A stretch of DNA of 64,000 nucleotides from the NCBI RefSeq assembly GCF_900115505.1, contig NZ_FOWQ01000003.1, positions 248,001-312,000 on the forward strand, in the 5' to 3' direction. Below are positions 45,519 through 55,430 of the stretch, in pieces (position 1 is the first letter of the stretch; every line of letters begins with the position of its first letter). A program made the position numbers and the translations under genes. The notes beneath the pieces are model-generated. The model searched no databases. It was not told the DNA's origin and was given only the letters and a program-made list of their open reading frames with translations. The DNA comes from Geodermatophilus dictyosporus (GTDB lineage Bacteria > Actinomycetota > Actinomycetes > Mycobacteriales > Geodermatophilaceae).

Positions 45519-45971
45519 GTGTCCGCCCTCAAGGACCGGCTCCGAGCCGACCTGACCAGTGCCATGAAGTCCCGCGACGAGCTGCGCACCGCGACGCTGC
45601 GGATGGTGCTCGCCGCGGTCAGCGCGGAGGAGGTCGCCGGCAAGGAGGCCCGGGAGCTCTCCGACGACGAGGTGCTGGCCGTGCTGCGCCGGGAGGGCAA
45701 GCGGCGCCGCGAGGCGGCCGAGGCGTTCGGCGCCGCCGGCCGCGCCGAGCAGGCCGACCGGGAGCGTGCCGAGGGCGAGGTCGTGGCCGGCTACCTGCCC
45801 GCCCAGCTCGACGACGCCGACCTCGCCGCCCTGGTCGCCGACGTCGTCACCCGCACCGGCGCCACCGGCATGAAGGACATGGGGCGGGTCATGGGTGCGG
45901 CCAACGCCGAGGTGGCCGGCCGCGCCGACGGGTCCCGGGTGGCCGCGGAGGTCCGCCGCCAGCTCGGCTGA
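45519..45971 (+). CDS. GatB/YqeY-domain protein
   Basis: 150-aa YqeY-like protein related to the tail of GatB, a tRNA-binding helical domain. Typical blocks: LKDRLRADLTSAMKSRDELR, TLRMVLAAVSAEEVAGK, ELSDDEVLAVLRREGKRRREA, YLPAQLDDADLAALV and GATGMKDMGRVMGAA. Exact role unknown. GTG 45519 with CAGGCT 6 bases before it points to a leaderless mRNA. Its stop abuts the ponA2-like gene end on the other strand. Confidence 0.92.
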   Translation: MSALKDRLRADLTSAMKSRDELRTATLRMVLAAVSAEEVAGKEARELSDDEVLAVLRREGKRRREAAEAFGAAGRAEQADRERAEGEVVAGYLPAQLDDADLAALVADVVTRTGATGMKDMGRVMGAANAEVAGRADGSRVAAEVRRQLG

Positions 45972-48137
45972 TCAGTTCCCGCGGCCGCCGCCGTTGCCGC
46001 CGCCCCAGTTGCCGCGGCCGCCGCCGTCGTCCCCGCCGTCGTCGTCCCCGCCGCCGTTCCCGCCGCCACCGGCCTGCGGAGCCGGGGCCGGGGCCGGCGC
46101 CGGGCCCAGCAGCGCCGGGTCGCTCGGCGCGAACGCCGACGTGGGCTTGTCGGCCAGGTAGGGCGCGAAGGCGTTGCGCCAGATGGTGGCCGGCATGTTG
46201 CCGCCGTAGCCGCCGACGTCCTGCTGCTGCTTGGGGTTGAACACCATGACGCTGGCGGCGTACTCGGGCATGACCCCGACGAAGGCCACCGAGTCCCGGC
46301 CCTGCGAGGTGCCGGTCTTGCCGGCGATCGCGTGGCCCGGGATGGCGGCCCGGGTGCCGGTGCCCTCGGGGCTGGCGGTGTCGCCGACGAGGATGTTGGC
46401 CAGCGTGTTGGCGACGTTCGGGGGGATCGCGTTCGGCGTGCAGTTGCCGCCGTCGGTGACCACCGGCTGGCCGTCCTCGCGGGTGAGCGGCTGGCCGGCG
46501 CGGTCGAGCACCTGCACCACCGGCACCGGGTCGCACTGGGTGCCCTGCGCGCCGAGCGTGGCGTAGGCGGTGACCAGGTCCAGCGGGCTGGTGGCCTCGG
46601 CGCCGAGGGTGAACGACCCGAAGTTGCCGTCGATGATCTCGTCCGCGGAGTTCTGGGTGGGCTGGTCGAAGTTCATGCCCATCCGCTCGGCCATGCGCAC
46701 CGGGCCCTCGACGCTGCCGAGGCGGTCCTCGAGCGCGAGGAAGTAGGTGTTCGAGGAGCGGACCAGCGCGCCGACCATGTCGAGGGTGTCGGGGTAGTTG
46801 CCCACGTTCTGCACGCAGTACATGCCGTTGCCCTGCTCCCGGTCACCGCCACAGGAGGGGCCACGGAACACGCGCGAGGTGTACTGGTTGCCCGGCGTGC
46901 TGATCACCGTGCTGGCCGGGATGCCGGCCTCGAGCGCCGCGGCGGCGGTGAACACCTTGTACGTGGACCCGGCGCCCTTGCTGGCCGCCGCGTGCAGCAC
47001 GACCGACTCGCACTGGGGGTCGGAGCAGCCGAACTGCCGGTTGACGCTCATCGCCAGCACGTCGCCGGTACCCGGGCGGACGGCGGTGAACATGCCGGCG
47101 AGCTGGTCGCCCATCGGCAGCGTGTTCAGCACGGCCTGGTCGCCGAGGGCCTGCAGCTGCGGGTCGAGCGTCGTCTGGATGGTCAGCCCGCCGTTGTCCA
47201 GCTGCTCCTGGGTGATGCCGAGGACGCCGGTGAGGTAGCCCTGCAGGTAGGCGCAGAAGAAGCCGCCGATGGCGGCGTCGATGCAGCCGTTGGGCGGGTT
47301 GATGCCCGGCGCGACCTGCACCGGCTGGGCGGAGATCTCGGTCAGCTCGGCCTCGCTGATGTGGCCGAGGTCGAACATCCGCTGCAGCACCTGGTTGCGG
47401 CGGGTCTGCGCGTTCTCCGGGTTGGTGATCGGGTCGTCGTTGGCCGGGCTCTGCACCAGGCCGGCCAGCATCGCCGCCTGCGGCAGGGTGAGGTCGGCGG
47501 CGTTGACGCTGAAGTACTTCTGGGCGGCGGCCTGGATGCCGTAGGCGCCCTGCCCGAAGTACACGATGTTGAGGTAGCGGGTGAGGATCTCGTCCTTGGA
47601 GTAGGTCTCCTCGAGGGCCAGCGCCAACCGGGCCTCGCGCAGCTTGCGGGAGATGTCCTGCTCGGTGGCGGCCTGCCGCTCCTCGGGGGTGTCGGCGGTC
47701 TCCAGCAGCGTCTGCTTGACCAGCTGCTGGGTCAGCGTCGAGCCGCCCTCCTGCACCGAGCCCGCGGCGACGTTGGTGACCGCGGCGCGCAGCGTGCCCT
47801 GCACGTCCAGGCCGTTGTGCTGGTAGAAGCGAGCGTCCTCGATGTCGACCAGCGCCTGCTTCACCACGTCGGCGATCTGGTCGGCCGTCGCCACGGTGCG
47901 GTTGTTGGCGTAGAAGTTGGTGATCAGCGAGCCGTCGGCCGCGAGCACGCGGGAGTTGCCCGCCGGGGTGGCGTCGGTGAGCTCCACCGGCAGCGCGTCG
48001 AGCAGCGAGGCGGAGTTGCGGGCGGCGATCCCGCCCCCGGCGATGGCAGGGGCCAGCACGCCGGCGACGAGGGCGCCGGCGATGACGATCATCAGGGCGA
48101 GCTTGGCCAGGACCCTGGCGCGGGCGGGAGTCGACAT
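45972..48137 (-). CDS. ponA2: Bifunctional penicillin-binding protein (PonA2 type)
   Basis: Class A PBP that polymerises and cross-links peptidoglycan, 721 aa. One membrane anchor at about 10-33. The transglycosylase domain (about 60-250) has catalytic Glu100 in IEDARFYQHNG. The transpeptidase domain has Ser391 in STYK, SSN and KTGTS. A PASTA domain, seen in mycobacterial PonA2, was not recognised; the C-terminus is instead a Pro/Ala then Gly/Asp/Asn-rich tail (GGGNGGGDDDGGDDGGG). ATG 48137. Located next to the ArsA/Get3-like pair as in mycobacteria. Confidence 0.95.
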   Translation of the reverse strand: MSTPARARVLAKLALMIVIAGALVAGVLAPAIAGGGIAARNSASLLDALPVELTDATPAGNSRVLAADGSLITNFYANNRTVATADQIADVVKQALVDIEDARFYQHNGLDVQGTLRAAVTNVAAGSVQEGGSTLTQQLVKQTLLETADTPEERQAATEQDISRKLREARLALALEETYSKDEILTRYLNIVYFGQGAYGIQAAAQKYFSVNAADLTLPQAAMLAGLVQSPANDDPITNPENAQTRRNQVLQRMFDLGHISEAELTEISAQPVQVAPGINPPNGCIDAAIGGFFCAYLQGYLTGVLGITQEQLDNGGLTIQTTLDPQLQALGDQAVLNTLPMGDQLAGMFTAVRPGTGDVLAMSVNRQFGCSDPQCESVVLHAAASKGAGSTYKVFTAAAALEAGIPASTVISTPGNQYTSRVFRGPSCGGDREQGNGMYCVQNVGNYPDTLDMVGALVRSSNTYFLALEDRLGSVEGPVRMAERMGMNFDQPTQNSADEIIDGNFGSFTLGAEATSPLDLVTAYATLGAQGTQCDPVPVVQVLDRAGQPLTREDGQPVVTDGGNCTPNAIPPNVANTLANILVGDTASPEGTGTRAAIPGHAIAGKTGTSQGRDSVAFVGVMPEYAASVMVFNPKQQQDVGGYGGNMPATIWRNAFAPYLADKPTSAFAPSDPALLGPAPAPAPAPQAGGGGNGGGDDDGGDDGGGRGNWGGGNGGGRGN

Positions 48138-48178
48138 CACCCGCCAGGGTACGGCGCGCGAAGGCGCCGAGCCCGCGC

Positions 48179-49423
48179 TCAGGCGCGGCGCGCGGGGAGC
48201 ACCCGGGTCCGCGGGACACCCGTCGGCGTGTCGCCGTCGGGACCGGTCAGCGCCTCGGCCATCACCCGCAGCCCGTCGAGGTCGTGGACGTCGCCCGCGG
48301 CCGCCGGCACCGTCCGCATCCCGACCTCGGGGTGGGCGCTGGTGAACCGGTCGGCCAGCCGCTGCTCCCGGGCGGCCAGCGTCATCCGCTCGGCGTGCAC
48401 CCGCAGCGCCCCGGCGGCCAGCGCCCCGGCCGGTTCGCCGTCGTCGCCGATCGCCTCGGCGGCGGCCTCGGCCCGGGTGGCCGACAGCGCGGTGCTCGCC
48501 GGCGGGTGGGTGCGGTTGAGCACCAGCCCGGCCAGCGGCATGCCCTCGGCCGACAGCCGGTCGACGAAGTAGGACGCCTCGCGCAGTGCGTCGGGCTCGG
48601 GCGTGGCGACGACGACGAACCAGGTGCCCGGCCGGCGGAGCAGCTCGTAGGTGGCCGTGGCCCGCTCGCGGAACCCGCCGAACATGGTGTCGAGCGCCGT
48701 GACGAAGGCGGAGATGTCGCGCAGCAGCTGGCCGCCGAGGACCTTGCTGATGATCCGGCTGAAGAACAGGAAGCCGGCGCTGGCGAACCGGAACCCGGCC
48801 CGGCTCGGCGCGATCAGCAGCCGGATCATCGTGCCGTCGAGGAAGCGGCTCATCCGGTTGGGGGCGTCGAGGAAGTCCAGCGCCGACCGCGACGGCGGGG
48901 TGTCGACGACGATGAGGTCCCACCGGTCCCCGGCCCGCAGCTGGCCCAGCTTCTCCATCGCCATGTACTCCTGCGTCCCGGCGAAGGACGACGACAGGGT
49001 CTGGTAGAAGGGGTTGGCCAGGATCTGCTCGGCCCGCTCGGGGGTCGAGTGCGCCACGACGATGTCGTCGAACGTGCGCTTCATGTCCAGCATCATCGCG
49101 TGCAGCTCGCCGGCGGCCCCCGGGACGTCGACCGGCCGCGGCTCGTTGTCCAGCTCCACCAGGCCGAGCGACTGCGCCAGCCGCCGGGCCGGGTCGATGG
49201 TGAGGACGACGACCCGCCGGCCGGCCTCCGCCGCGGCCAGCGCCAGCGCCGCCGACGTCGTCGTCTTGCCGACGCCGCCGGAGCCGCAGCACACCACGAT
49301 CCGGGTGTCCGGGTCGCCGATCAGCGCGGCGAGGTCCATCGACGGGGCCAGCCGGTCGGCGGCCGTCCGCGCGCCGCGGGCCGGGCGCGCGGACGCCGCG
49401 GGCGTCTCCTCCGCCGCGCTCAC
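48179..49423 (-). CDS. ArsA/Get3-family ATPase (Rv3680-like)
   Basis: 414-aa deviant P-loop ATPase. P-loop [10 protein letters not shown] (after RIVVC), [15 protein letters not shown] and the switch [16 protein letters not shown]. In mycobacteria the paired proteins form an ATPase complex related to Get3, thought to handle membrane proteins or stress; the metal-binding Cys pair of arsenite ArsA is not evident. An Ala/Arg-rich N-terminus of about 30 residues precedes the domain. It follows its partner after 73 bases. Confidence 0.92.
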   Translation of the reverse strand: MSAAEETPAASARPARGARTAADRLAPSMDLAALIGDPDTRIVVCCGSGGVGKTTTSAALALAAAEAGRRVVVLTIDPARRLAQSLGLVELDNEPRPVDVPGAAGELHAMMLDMKRTFDDIVVAHSTPERAEQILANPFYQTLSSSFAGTQEYMAMEKLGQLRAGDRWDLIVVDTPPSRSALDFLDAPNRMSRFLDGTMIRLLIAPSRAGFRFASAGFLFFSRIISKVLGGQLLRDISAFVTALDTMFGGFRERATATYELLRRPGTWFVVVATPEPDALREASYFVDRLSAEGMPLAGLVLNRTHPPASTALSATRAEAAAEAIGDDGEPAGALAAGALRVHAERMTLAAREQRLADRFTSAHPEVGMRTVPAAAGDVHDLDGLRVMAEALTGPDGDTPTGVPRTRVLPARRA

Positions 49424-49496
49424 GAGTCCTCCTCGCTGGTGCTCGTCGGCCGCGTTCGCGGCGCTGCTGTGTCCCTGGGTTCGCTCGCGAGCCCGC

Positions 49497-50489
49497 TCAC
49501 GCCGCCACCTCCGCGCCCAGGTGGTCCTCGAGCCGGCCGGCGAGCTCGAACAGGCAGCCGAGGTCGATCGGGGCGGCCAGCATCGGCAGCTCGACGGTCG
49601 GCGGGCCCAGCGACTCGACCCGGGCGCGCAGCGCGTCCTGCGCGGCCCAGCGCCGGGCGTGCTCGACGGCCTGGGCGGCCAGGGCGTCGGCCAGCCGGCC
49701 GTTGCCGGGCAGCCCGGCGGCCGACAGCCCCGGCGCGAGGTCCTCGCCGGTCAGCCGGCCCTCGGCGGCGCGGGCCAGGCTCTCGGCCGGCAGCACCGGC
49801 TCGGTGGCCATGTTGACGATCACCGACCCGACGGGCAGGCCCACCGCGGTGAGCTCGGCGATCGCGTCGGCGGTCTCCTGCACCGGCATGTCCTCGAGCA
49901 GGGTGACCAGGTGCACCGCCGTCTGCGGGGAGCGCAGCACCGCCATGACGCCGTCGCTCTGCGTCTTGATCGGGCCGGAGCGGGCCAGGTCGGACATCTC
50001 GCCGGTGACGTTGAGGAACCGCGTGATCCGCCCGGTCGGCGGGGCGTCGACGACGACGGCGTCGTAGACCGGCCGGCCGCCCTCGCGGCGGGTGACCGCC
50101 TCCTTGACCTTCCCCGTGATCAGCACGTCGCGCAGGCCCGGGGCGATGGTGGTGGCGAAGTCGACGGCGCCCATCTTGCGCAGCGCCCGGCCCGCCCGGC
50201 GGAGGTTGTAGAACATCTCGAGGTACTCCAGCAGGGCCTCCTCGACGTCGATCGCGAGGGCCCGGACCTCGCCGCCGCCGCGGGTGACCGCCACCCGGCG
50301 CTCCTCGTAGGGCAGCGGCGGGGTGTCGAACAGCTGGGCGATGCCCTGGCGGCCCTCGCACTCGACGAGCAGCACGGTGCGGCCCTCCGCGGCCAGGGCG
50401 AGGGCGAGGGCGGCCGCGACCGTCGTCTTGCCGGTGCCGCCCTTCCCGGTGACGACGTGGCAGCGCACGGGCAGGGGGGAGGGGCTCAC
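49497..50489 (-). CDS. ArsA/Get3-family ATPase (Rv3679-like)
   Basis: 330-aa partner of the downstream ATPase. P-loop [11 protein letters not shown], then [15 protein letters not shown], and [17 protein letters not shown]. No arsenite-binding cysteines. Heterodimer with the next gene is expected by comparison with mycobacteria. First gene of the operon that runs on into ponA2. Start ATG/GTG assigned at 50489 because the P-loop begins shortly after. Confidence 0.92.
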   Translation of the reverse strand: MSPSPLPVRCHVVTGKGGTGKTTVAAALALALAAEGRTVLLVECEGRQGIAQLFDTPPLPYEERRVAVTRGGGEVRALAIDVEEALLEYLEMFYNLRRAGRALRKMGAVDFATTIAPGLRDVLITGKVKEAVTRREGGRPVYDAVVVDAPPTGRITRFLNVTGEMSDLARSGPIKTQSDGVMAVLRSPQTAVHLVTLLEDMPVQETADAIAELTAVGLPVGSVIVNMATEPVLPAESLARAAEGRLTGEDLAPGLSAAGLPGNGRLADALAAQAVEHARRWAAQDALRARVESLGPPTVELPMLAAPIDLGCLFELAGRLEDHLGAEVAA

Positions 50490-50585
50490 CCCGACCAGCG
50501 TAGGAGGACCGCGTCCTCCCCACCCCTCGCAGGTCCGGGACCGGCCCCGGACCAGGCCCGCCGTCCTGCGCTAGCGTCGTCCCCC

Positions 50586-50759
50586 ATGAGCGAACCGGCC
50601 CGCCGCCGCTGGGAGTACGCCACCATCCCGCTGCTGATCCACAACACCAAGGCGATCCTCGACTCCTGGGGCACCGACGGGTGGGAGCTGGTGACGGTGC
50701 TGCCCGGTCCGGGCGGCGCCGAGCAGCTGGTCGCCTACCTCAAGCGCCCGGTCGGCTGA
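50586..50759 (+). CDS. Small DUF4177-type protein
   Basis: 57-aa protein, WEYATIPLLIHNTKAILDSWG and GWELVTVLPG, the standard pattern of the short actinobacterial protein next to the ArsA-like pair. Function unknown. TAGCGT at 50572-50577 lies 8 bases before the ATG, so it is likely leaderless. Followed after 10 bases by the RidA-like gene; likely one transcript. Confidence 0.85.
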   Translation: MSEPARRRWEYATIPLLIHNTKAILDSWGTDGWELVTVLPGPGGAEQLVAYLKRPVG

Positions 50760-50769
50760 GGCGGCCGCG

Positions 50770-51258
50770 ATGACCCAGGCGCAGGGTGCTCCGGCGCCGG
50801 CCCAGAGCTGGACCCAGCGGCTGGCCGAGCTCGGGATCCGGCTGCCCCCCGTGGCGGCACCGGTCGCCTCCTACGTGCCCGCGGTGCGCAGCGGCCAGCT
50901 GGTGTTCACCTCCGGCCAGCTGCCCTTCGTCGAGGGGGGGCTGCGGCGCACCGGCAAGGTGGGCGGGTCGGTCGACCCCGAGGACGCCGCCGCCGACGCC
51001 AAGCTGTGCGCGCTCAACGCGCTGGCCGCCGTCCACGAGCTCGTCGGCCTGGACTCCGTCGCCCGCGTGGTGCGGGTGGTCGGCTACGTGGCCAGCGCCG
51101 AGGGGTTCACCGGCCAGCCGCGGGTGGTCAACGGGGCCAGCGAGCTGCTGGGCAAGGTGTTCGGCGAGGCCGGCCGGCACGCCCGCAGCGCCGTCGGCGT
51201 CGCCGAGCTGCCGCTGGGCGCCCCCGTCGAGGTCGAGCTCACCGTCGAGCTGCGGTGA
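50770..51258 (+). CDS. RidA/YjgF-family protein
   Basis: 162-aa trimeric Rid-family protein; classical RidA hydrolyses reactive enamine/imine intermediates. Blocks: [40 protein letters not shown] and [20 protein letters not shown]. The catalytic Arg near the C-terminus of RidA (in E. coli about Arg105) is not in the usual place, so this belongs to another Rid subgroup. GTGA overlap with the Nudix gene. Confidence 0.9.
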   Translation: MTQAQGAPAPAQSWTQRLAELGIRLPPVAAPVASYVPAVRSGQLVFTSGQLPFVEGGLRRTGKVGGSVDPEDAAADAKLCALNALAAVHELVGLDSVARVVRVVGYVASAEGFTGQPRVVNGASELLGKVFGEAGRHARSAVGVAELPLGAPVEVELTVELR

Positions 51259-52061
51259 GCCCGGAGGTCAGGCCCGCGGCCACGGTGCTGCTGCTGCGCG
51301 ACGGCGCGGCGGGCCTGGAGGTCCACCTGCTGCGGCGCACCCGCGGCATGCCCTTCGCCGGCGGCATGACCGCCTACCCCGGCGGCGGGGTCGACCCGCG
51401 CGACGCCGACGTCGACGTCGCCTGGGCCGGGCCGGAGCCGGCCGTGTGGGCCGCCTCGCTGGGCTGCGACGAGCGACTGGCCCGCGAGCTGGTGTGCGCC
51501 GCCGTCCGGGAGACCTTCGAGGAGGCCGGCGTGCTGCTGGCCGGCTCGCCCGACGGCGGCGACGGGGTGGGCGCGATCGTGCCGTCGGTGTCGGGGGACG
51601 ACTGGGAGGCGCAGCGGCAGGCGCTGCTGAGCCGGGAGCTGTCGCTGGCCGAGCTGCTGGCCTCCCGCGGCCTGGCGCTGCGGGCCGACCTGCTGCGGCC
51701 CTTCGCGCACTGGGTGACGCCGCCGGCGGAGAAGCGCCGCTACGACACCCGCTTCTTCGCCGCCGCCCTGCCGGTGGGCCAGGAGGCCCGCGACGTCTCC
51801 GGTGAGGCCGACGAGGTCAGCTGGCTGACGCCGGAGGCCGCGCTGACCGAGATGCGCGCCGGCACCCGGCCGATGCTGCCGCCGACGATCCACACCCTCG
51901 GCCAGCTCGCTGCGTTCCCCGACGTGGCCTCGGCGCTGGCCGGCAGCCCGCCCGAGCCGCTGAGCCCGATCATGCCGACCTTCACCGAGGAGCCCGACGG
52001 CCGCTGGGCCGTGCTGCCCGACGGCACCCGCATCCGCATCGTCGTGCCGCTCCCCTCCTGA
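51255..52061 (+). CDS. Nudix hydrolase (NUDT19-like)
   Basis: 268 aa. The Nudix box is split by an insertion, as in NUDT19: [11 protein letters not shown], then about 45 residues, then [36 protein letters not shown] is also typical of the NUDT19 type, which cleaves CoA esters. GTG 51255 overlaps the RidA-like gene. A perfect palindrome follows the stop. Confidence 0.88.
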   Translation: MSPEVRPAATVLLLRDGAAGLEVHLLRRTRGMPFAGGMTAYPGGGVDPRDADVDVAWAGPEPAVWAASLGCDERLARELVCAAVRETFEEAGVLLAGSPDGGDGVGAIVPSVSGDDWEAQRQALLSRELSLAELLASRGLALRADLLRPFAHWVTPPAEKRRYDTRFFAAALPVGQEARDVSGEADEVSWLTPEAALTEMRAGTRPMLPPTIHTLGQLAAFPDVASALAGSPPEPLSPIMPTFTEEPDGRWAVLPDGTRIRIVVPLPS

Positions 52062-52064
52062 GGG

Positions 52065-52107
52065 ACGCCGGTGGCCCGGAACCGTGACGGTTCCGGGCCA
52101 CCGGCGT
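52065..52107. terminator. 43-bp perfect palindrome between Nudix and crp genes
   Basis: 21-base arms (52065-52085 and 52087-52107), centre G at 52086, no mismatch. It lies between convergent genes, so a bidirectional terminator is likely; there is no T-tract on either side. Perfect arms can also form a cruciform. Confidence 0.75.
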
Positions 52108-52121
52108 TCGGAGCTCGGGTG

Positions 52122-52799
52122 TCAGCGCGCGCGGCGGCGGAGCCGGTCCTCGTCGAGGACGACGACCGACTTGCCCTGCAGCTGGATCCAGCCGCGGTGC
52201 ACGAAGTCGGCCAGCGCCTTGTTCACCGTCTCGCGGGAGGCGCCGACCAGCTGGGCCAGCTCCTCCTGGGTGAGGTCGTGCTTGACCCGCAGGCCGTCGG
52301 CCTCGCGGCTGCCGAAGCGGTCGGCCATCTGCAGCAGCGCCTTGGCCACGCGGCCGGGGACGTCGGTGAAGATCAGGTCGGCCACCGAGTCGTTGGTGCG
52401 CCGCAGCCGGCGGGCCAGCACGCGCAGCAGCTGCTCGCCGATCTCCGGGTGCGCCTCGATCCACGGCCGCAGCACCGACTGCGGCATCTTGGCCAGCCGG
52501 ACGTCGGTGACCGCGGTGGCGGTGGCGGTGCGCGGGCCCGGGTCGAACACGGACAGCTCGCCGAACTGGTCGGAGGGCCCCATGACGGCGAGCACGTTCT
52601 CCCGGCCGTCGGGGGAGCGGCGGGAGAGCTTGATCTTGCCGCTCAGCACGATGTAGAGGCTGTCGCCGGGCTCACCCTCGTTGAAGACGACCCGGCCCCG
52701 CGGCAGGGTGATCGTCTCCAGACGGTCGGCGACCGGGTCGACGGCCTCCTCCGAGAGCCCCTGGAAGATCCCGGACTGGGCCAGCACCTCGTCCACCAC
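52122..52799 (-). CDS. crp: Crp/Fnr-family regulator (Crp/GlxR type)
   Basis: 225-aa cAMP-receptor protein. Cyclic-nucleotide domain about 15-130 with [14 protein letters not shown] and the phosphate-binding region [19 protein letters not shown]; the C-terminal HTH is [20 protein letters not shown] with recognition helix SRETVNK. GTG 52799 is preferred because GGAGAGA is well placed and the product then starts like mycobacterial Crp. A possible Crp site lies upstream of its own promoter. Global regulator of carbon and respiration genes by family knowledge. Confidence 0.95.
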   Translation of the reverse strand: MVDEVLAQSGIFQGLSEEAVDPVADRLETITLPRGRVVFNEGEPGDSLYIVLSGKIKLSRRSPDGRENVLAVMGPSDQFGELSVFDPGPRTATATAVTDVRLAKMPQSVLRPWIEAHPEIGEQLLRVLARRLRRTNDSVADLIFTDVPGRVAKALLQMADRFGSREADGLRVKHDLTQEELAQLVGASRETVNKALADFVHRGWIQLQGKSVVVLDEDRLRRRAR

Positions 52800-52871
52800 G
52801 TTGTCTCTCCACCCCACCGTCGCTCGACCTGCGGGGCAGCAGCACCCGCATCCGCAGGCAGTCTAGGGGGC

Positions 52872-52887
52872 TGTGCCGACCGTCACC
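52872..52887. promoter_or_regulatory. Possible Crp autoregulatory site
   Basis: TGTGCCGACCGTCACC fits TGTGA-N6-TCACA at 8 of 10 positions. A TAGACT-like -10 (minus strand, 52860-52865) lies 6 bases downstream of it in the sense of crp. Binding is only inferred from the motif. Confidence 0.35.
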
Positions 52888-52946
52888 CCTCCGGCGGGGG
52901 GCCTCTGACCCGCGCGGGGGAGGCCGGTGGTGCGGGGAGGAGCTCC

Positions 52947-53186
52947 TCAGACCAGCGGCTCGGAGCCGCGGCGCACCCGTGACCGGCGACGACGACGCCA
53001 GCGGGCCATGGCGCGGCGGATGCCGGAGGCGGCCAACGTGTCCACCTCGCCCGGCGTCGCCGACTCGAGGAACTCGGCCACCTCGCGCGGCGACGTCGGC
53101 CGGCGCAGCGGCTCCTCGACGCGCTCCATGACCAGCAGGAAGGCGATGACCATCGGGGGGAAGAGGATGACGATGAGCGCGACCAC
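52947..53186 (-). CDS. Small membrane protein, Rv3675-like position
   Basis: 79 aa. One membrane segment at about 2-21 ([18 protein letters not shown]), then a soluble part with [20 protein letters not shown] and a very basic tail ([18 protein letters not shown]). No enzyme motif. In mycobacteria a small membrane protein lies in the same place between crp and nth; homology is inferred mainly from position. GTG 53186. Confidence 0.65.
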   Translation of the reverse strand: MVALIVILFPPMVIAFLLVMERVEEPLRRPTSPREVAEFLESATPGEVDTLAASGIRRAMARWRRRRRSRVRRGSEPLV

Positions 53187-53290
53187 GTCACCTCCCGGTC
53201 CGGTCGCGAGCGGGCACGCCCTGGTGGGGCCCGTACCGCCATGGTGGCACGCGTCCGGCGGTGTCGCCGACGACGCCTACCCTCGACCGC

Positions 53291-54085
53291 GTGTCCTCGC
53301 CGGCCCCCGTGCAGCCCACCGCGCGTCCCGCGGCGCGCCGCGCTCCCGCTCGCCGCCCGGCCGCCGCGCCGTTCGACCCCGACGAGACGCCCCTGGCCCG
53401 CACCCGCCGCGCCCGCCGGATGGCGCGCGAGCTGGCGGTCCTGCACCCCGACGCGCACTGCGAGCTGGACTTCACCAACGCCTTCGAGCTGCTGGTGGCC
53501 ACCGTGCTCTCGGCGCAGACCACCGACAAGACGGTCAACAAGGTCACCCCGGCGCTGTTCGCGCGCTATCCCGACCCGGTGGCGCTGGCCGGGGCCGACC
53601 GCGCCGAGGTGGAGGCGATCCTCAAGCCCACCGGCTTCTTCCGCGCCAAGGCCGCCTCGGTGCTCGGCCTGGCCCAGGCGCTGGTCGAGCGGTTCGACGG
53701 CGAGGTGCCCGGGCGGATGGCCGACCTCGTCACCCTGCCCGGCGTCGGCCGCAAGACCGCCAACGTCGTCCTCGGCAACGCCTTCGGCGTCCCGGGGCTG
53801 ACCGTCGACACCCACTTCGGCCGGCTGGTCCGCCGCTTCGGCTGGACCGCCGAGGAGGACCCGGTCAAGGTCGAGGCGGAGATCGCCGAGCTCGTCCCCA
53901 AGCGCGACTGGACGATGTTCAGCCACCGCGTGATCTTCCACGGCCGCCGGGTGTGCCACGCCAAGAAGGCGGCCTGTGGCGCCTGCGGGCTGGCCCGCTG
54001 GTGCCCGTCGTTCGGGATCGGTCCCACCGACCCCGGGGCCGCCGCGAAGCTGGTGAAGACGCCCGCGGCGTCGGACACCGAGTGA
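53291..54085 (+). CDS. nth: Endonuclease III
   Basis: Base-excision glycosylase/AP lyase, 264 aa. Helix-hairpin-helix [14 protein letters not shown] carries the catalytic Lys, followed by the catalytic Asp in TVDTHFGRL. The [4Fe-4S] ligands are C-x6-C-x2-C-x5-C ([17 protein letters not shown]). The N-terminal ~35 residues are Ala/Pro/Arg-rich. GTG 53291 has TACCCT 7 bases before it; GTG 53261 is an alternative. Heads an operon to marP. Confidence 0.95.
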   Translation: MSSPAPVQPTARPAARRAPARRPAAAPFDPDETPLARTRRARRMARELAVLHPDAHCELDFTNAFELLVATVLSAQTTDKTVNKVTPALFARYPDPVALAGADRAEVEAILKPTGFFRAKAASVLGLAQALVERFDGEVPGRMADLVTLPGVGRKTANVVLGNAFGVPGLTVDTHFGRLVRRFGWTAEEDPVKVEAEIAELVPKRDWTMFSHRVIFHGRRVCHAKKAACGACGLARWCPSFGIGPTDPGAAAKLVKTPAASDTE

Positions 54086-54663
54086 GCGCCGGACGGCGGA
54101 CGGCCGCGCTGCTGGGGCTGGGGCTGCTCCTCTCCGCCTGCACCGCGTCCGGCGACGGCGGGGGGACGACGGCCGCCGCGCCGACGACGTGGAGCGCACC
54201 CCTGCGGGCCTGCCCCGAGCAGCCCGACCGGCCCGCGGCCGGCGCCGCGACGCTGCCGCCGGTGGCGCTCCGGTGCCCCGGCGGCGGCACCCTCGACCTG
54301 GGCCGCGCCCCGGGCACGCCGACGGTGGTCAACCTCTGGGCGAGCTGGTGCGGGCCCTGCCGGGAGGAGCTCCCGCTGGTGCAGGACCTCGCCGACCTCG
54401 CCGGCGACCGGCTGTCGGTGGTCGGCGTCATCAGCAAGGACGGCGTGCCGCAGGCCGACAGCTTCGCCGCCGACGCCGGGGCCACCTTCCCCAGCGCCTA
54501 CGACCGCGACGGCGCCCTGATGGACGAGCTGGGCATCCAGGCGCTGCCGTTCACCTACCTCGTCGACGCCGACGGCGCGCTGGTCCACACGCAGGTCGGG
54601 CCGGTCGCGTCGGTGGACGAGCTGCGGGCGCTGGTGGCCGAGCACCTCGGGGTGCAGCTGTGA
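54082..54663 (+). CDS. Thioredoxin-like (TlpA/ResA) lipoprotein
   Basis: 193 aa. Lipoprotein signal with lipobox LLSAC, then a short linker and an AhpC/TSA-type thioredoxin fold. Active site [11 protein letters not shown], cis-Pro in ALPFTYLVD. Likely exported thiol oxidoreductase, same place as Rv3673. GTG 54082 overlaps the nth stop by GTGA, and its stop overlaps the next gene. Confidence 0.92.
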   Translation: MSAGRRTAALLGLGLLLSACTASGDGGGTTAAAPTTWSAPLRACPEQPDRPAAGAATLPPVALRCPGGGTLDLGRAPGTPTVVNLWASWCGPCREELPLVQDLADLAGDRLSVVGVISKDGVPQADSFAADAGATFPSAYDRDGALMDELGIQALPFTYLVDADGALVHTQVGPVASVDELRALVAEHLGVQL

Positions 54664-55430
54664 CCGGCGTGCTCCCGGGGGCCGACCTCTCCGGCCTGCC
54701 CGGGCCCGTGCGCCGGCTGCTCGACGCCGGTCCCGACCTGCCGCTGCGCCACCGGATGCCGAGTCCCTCGGCCACCGCGCGCCGGTCGGCGGTGCTCATC
54801 CTCTTCGGCGAGGGGCCGGGCGGCACCGACGTCCTGCTCATCGAGAAGTCGGCGCGGCTGCGCACCCACGCGGGGCAGCCGGCCTTCCCCGGCGGCGGTG
54901 CCGACCCGGGGGAGGACTACCCGGTCGGCACGGCGCTGCGCGAGGCGCAGGAGGAGGCCGGCGTCGACCCCGACGGCGTCCGCGTGCTGGCCACGCTGCC
55001 GGAGCTGTTCCTCGGCCCGTCGGACAACCTCGTCGTCCCGGTGGTCGCGTGGTGGGACGACCCGAGCGACGTCGTCGTCGGCGACCCGCGCGAGGTGGCC
55101 CGGGTGGCCCGCGTGCCGCTGGCCGAGCTCGCCGACCCGGTCAACCGGTTCCGGGTGCACCACCCCTCGGGCTACGTCGGCCCGGCCTTCGGCGTGGCCG
55201 GGATGGTCGTCTGGGGGTTCACCGGCGGTCTGCTGGACGCCCTGCTCGAGGCCGCCGGGCTGGCGCGGCCGTGGGACGTGCGCGACGTGCGCGCGCTGGA
55301 GGAGTCCGGCACCCGGCCGGCCGAGGCGCCCGGCTCGCTCGGCGAGGGCGGCGCCGAGGACGCCGCCGCGCCGACGGTGGCGAGCCCCGCACCGGACGGC
55401 GGTCCGGCGCGTACGGTTCCCCGGCGATGA
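54660..55430 (+). CDS. Nudix hydrolase, CoA pyrophosphatase type
   Basis: 256 aa. Nudix box GGGADPGEDYPVGTALREAQEEAGVD by position (core REAQEEAG), preceded by LRTHAGQPAFPGG, the UPF0035/NUDL signature for CoA diphosphatases. The C-terminal ~40 residues are a Gly/Ala/Glu-rich extension. GTG 54660 overlaps the thioredoxin gene. Position as Rv3672. Confidence 0.92.
   Translation: MTGVLPGADLSGLPGPVRRLLDAGPDLPLRHRMPSPSATARRSAVLILFGEGPGGTDVLLIEKSARLRTHAGQPAFPGGGADPGEDYPVGTALREAQEEAGVDPDGVRVLATLPELFLGPSDNLVVPVVAWWDDPSDVVVGDPREVARVARVPLAELADPVNRFRVHHPSGYVGPAFGVAGMVVWGFTGGLLDALLEAAGLARPWDVRDVRALEESGTRPAEAPGSLGEGGAEDAAAPTVASPAPDGGPARTVPRR

Noticed and set aside
48284-49816. Plus-strand frame across the ArsA-like genes
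   Set aside because: Both ArsA-like genes are complete on the minus strand with P-loops and switch motifs; this frame shows no domain.
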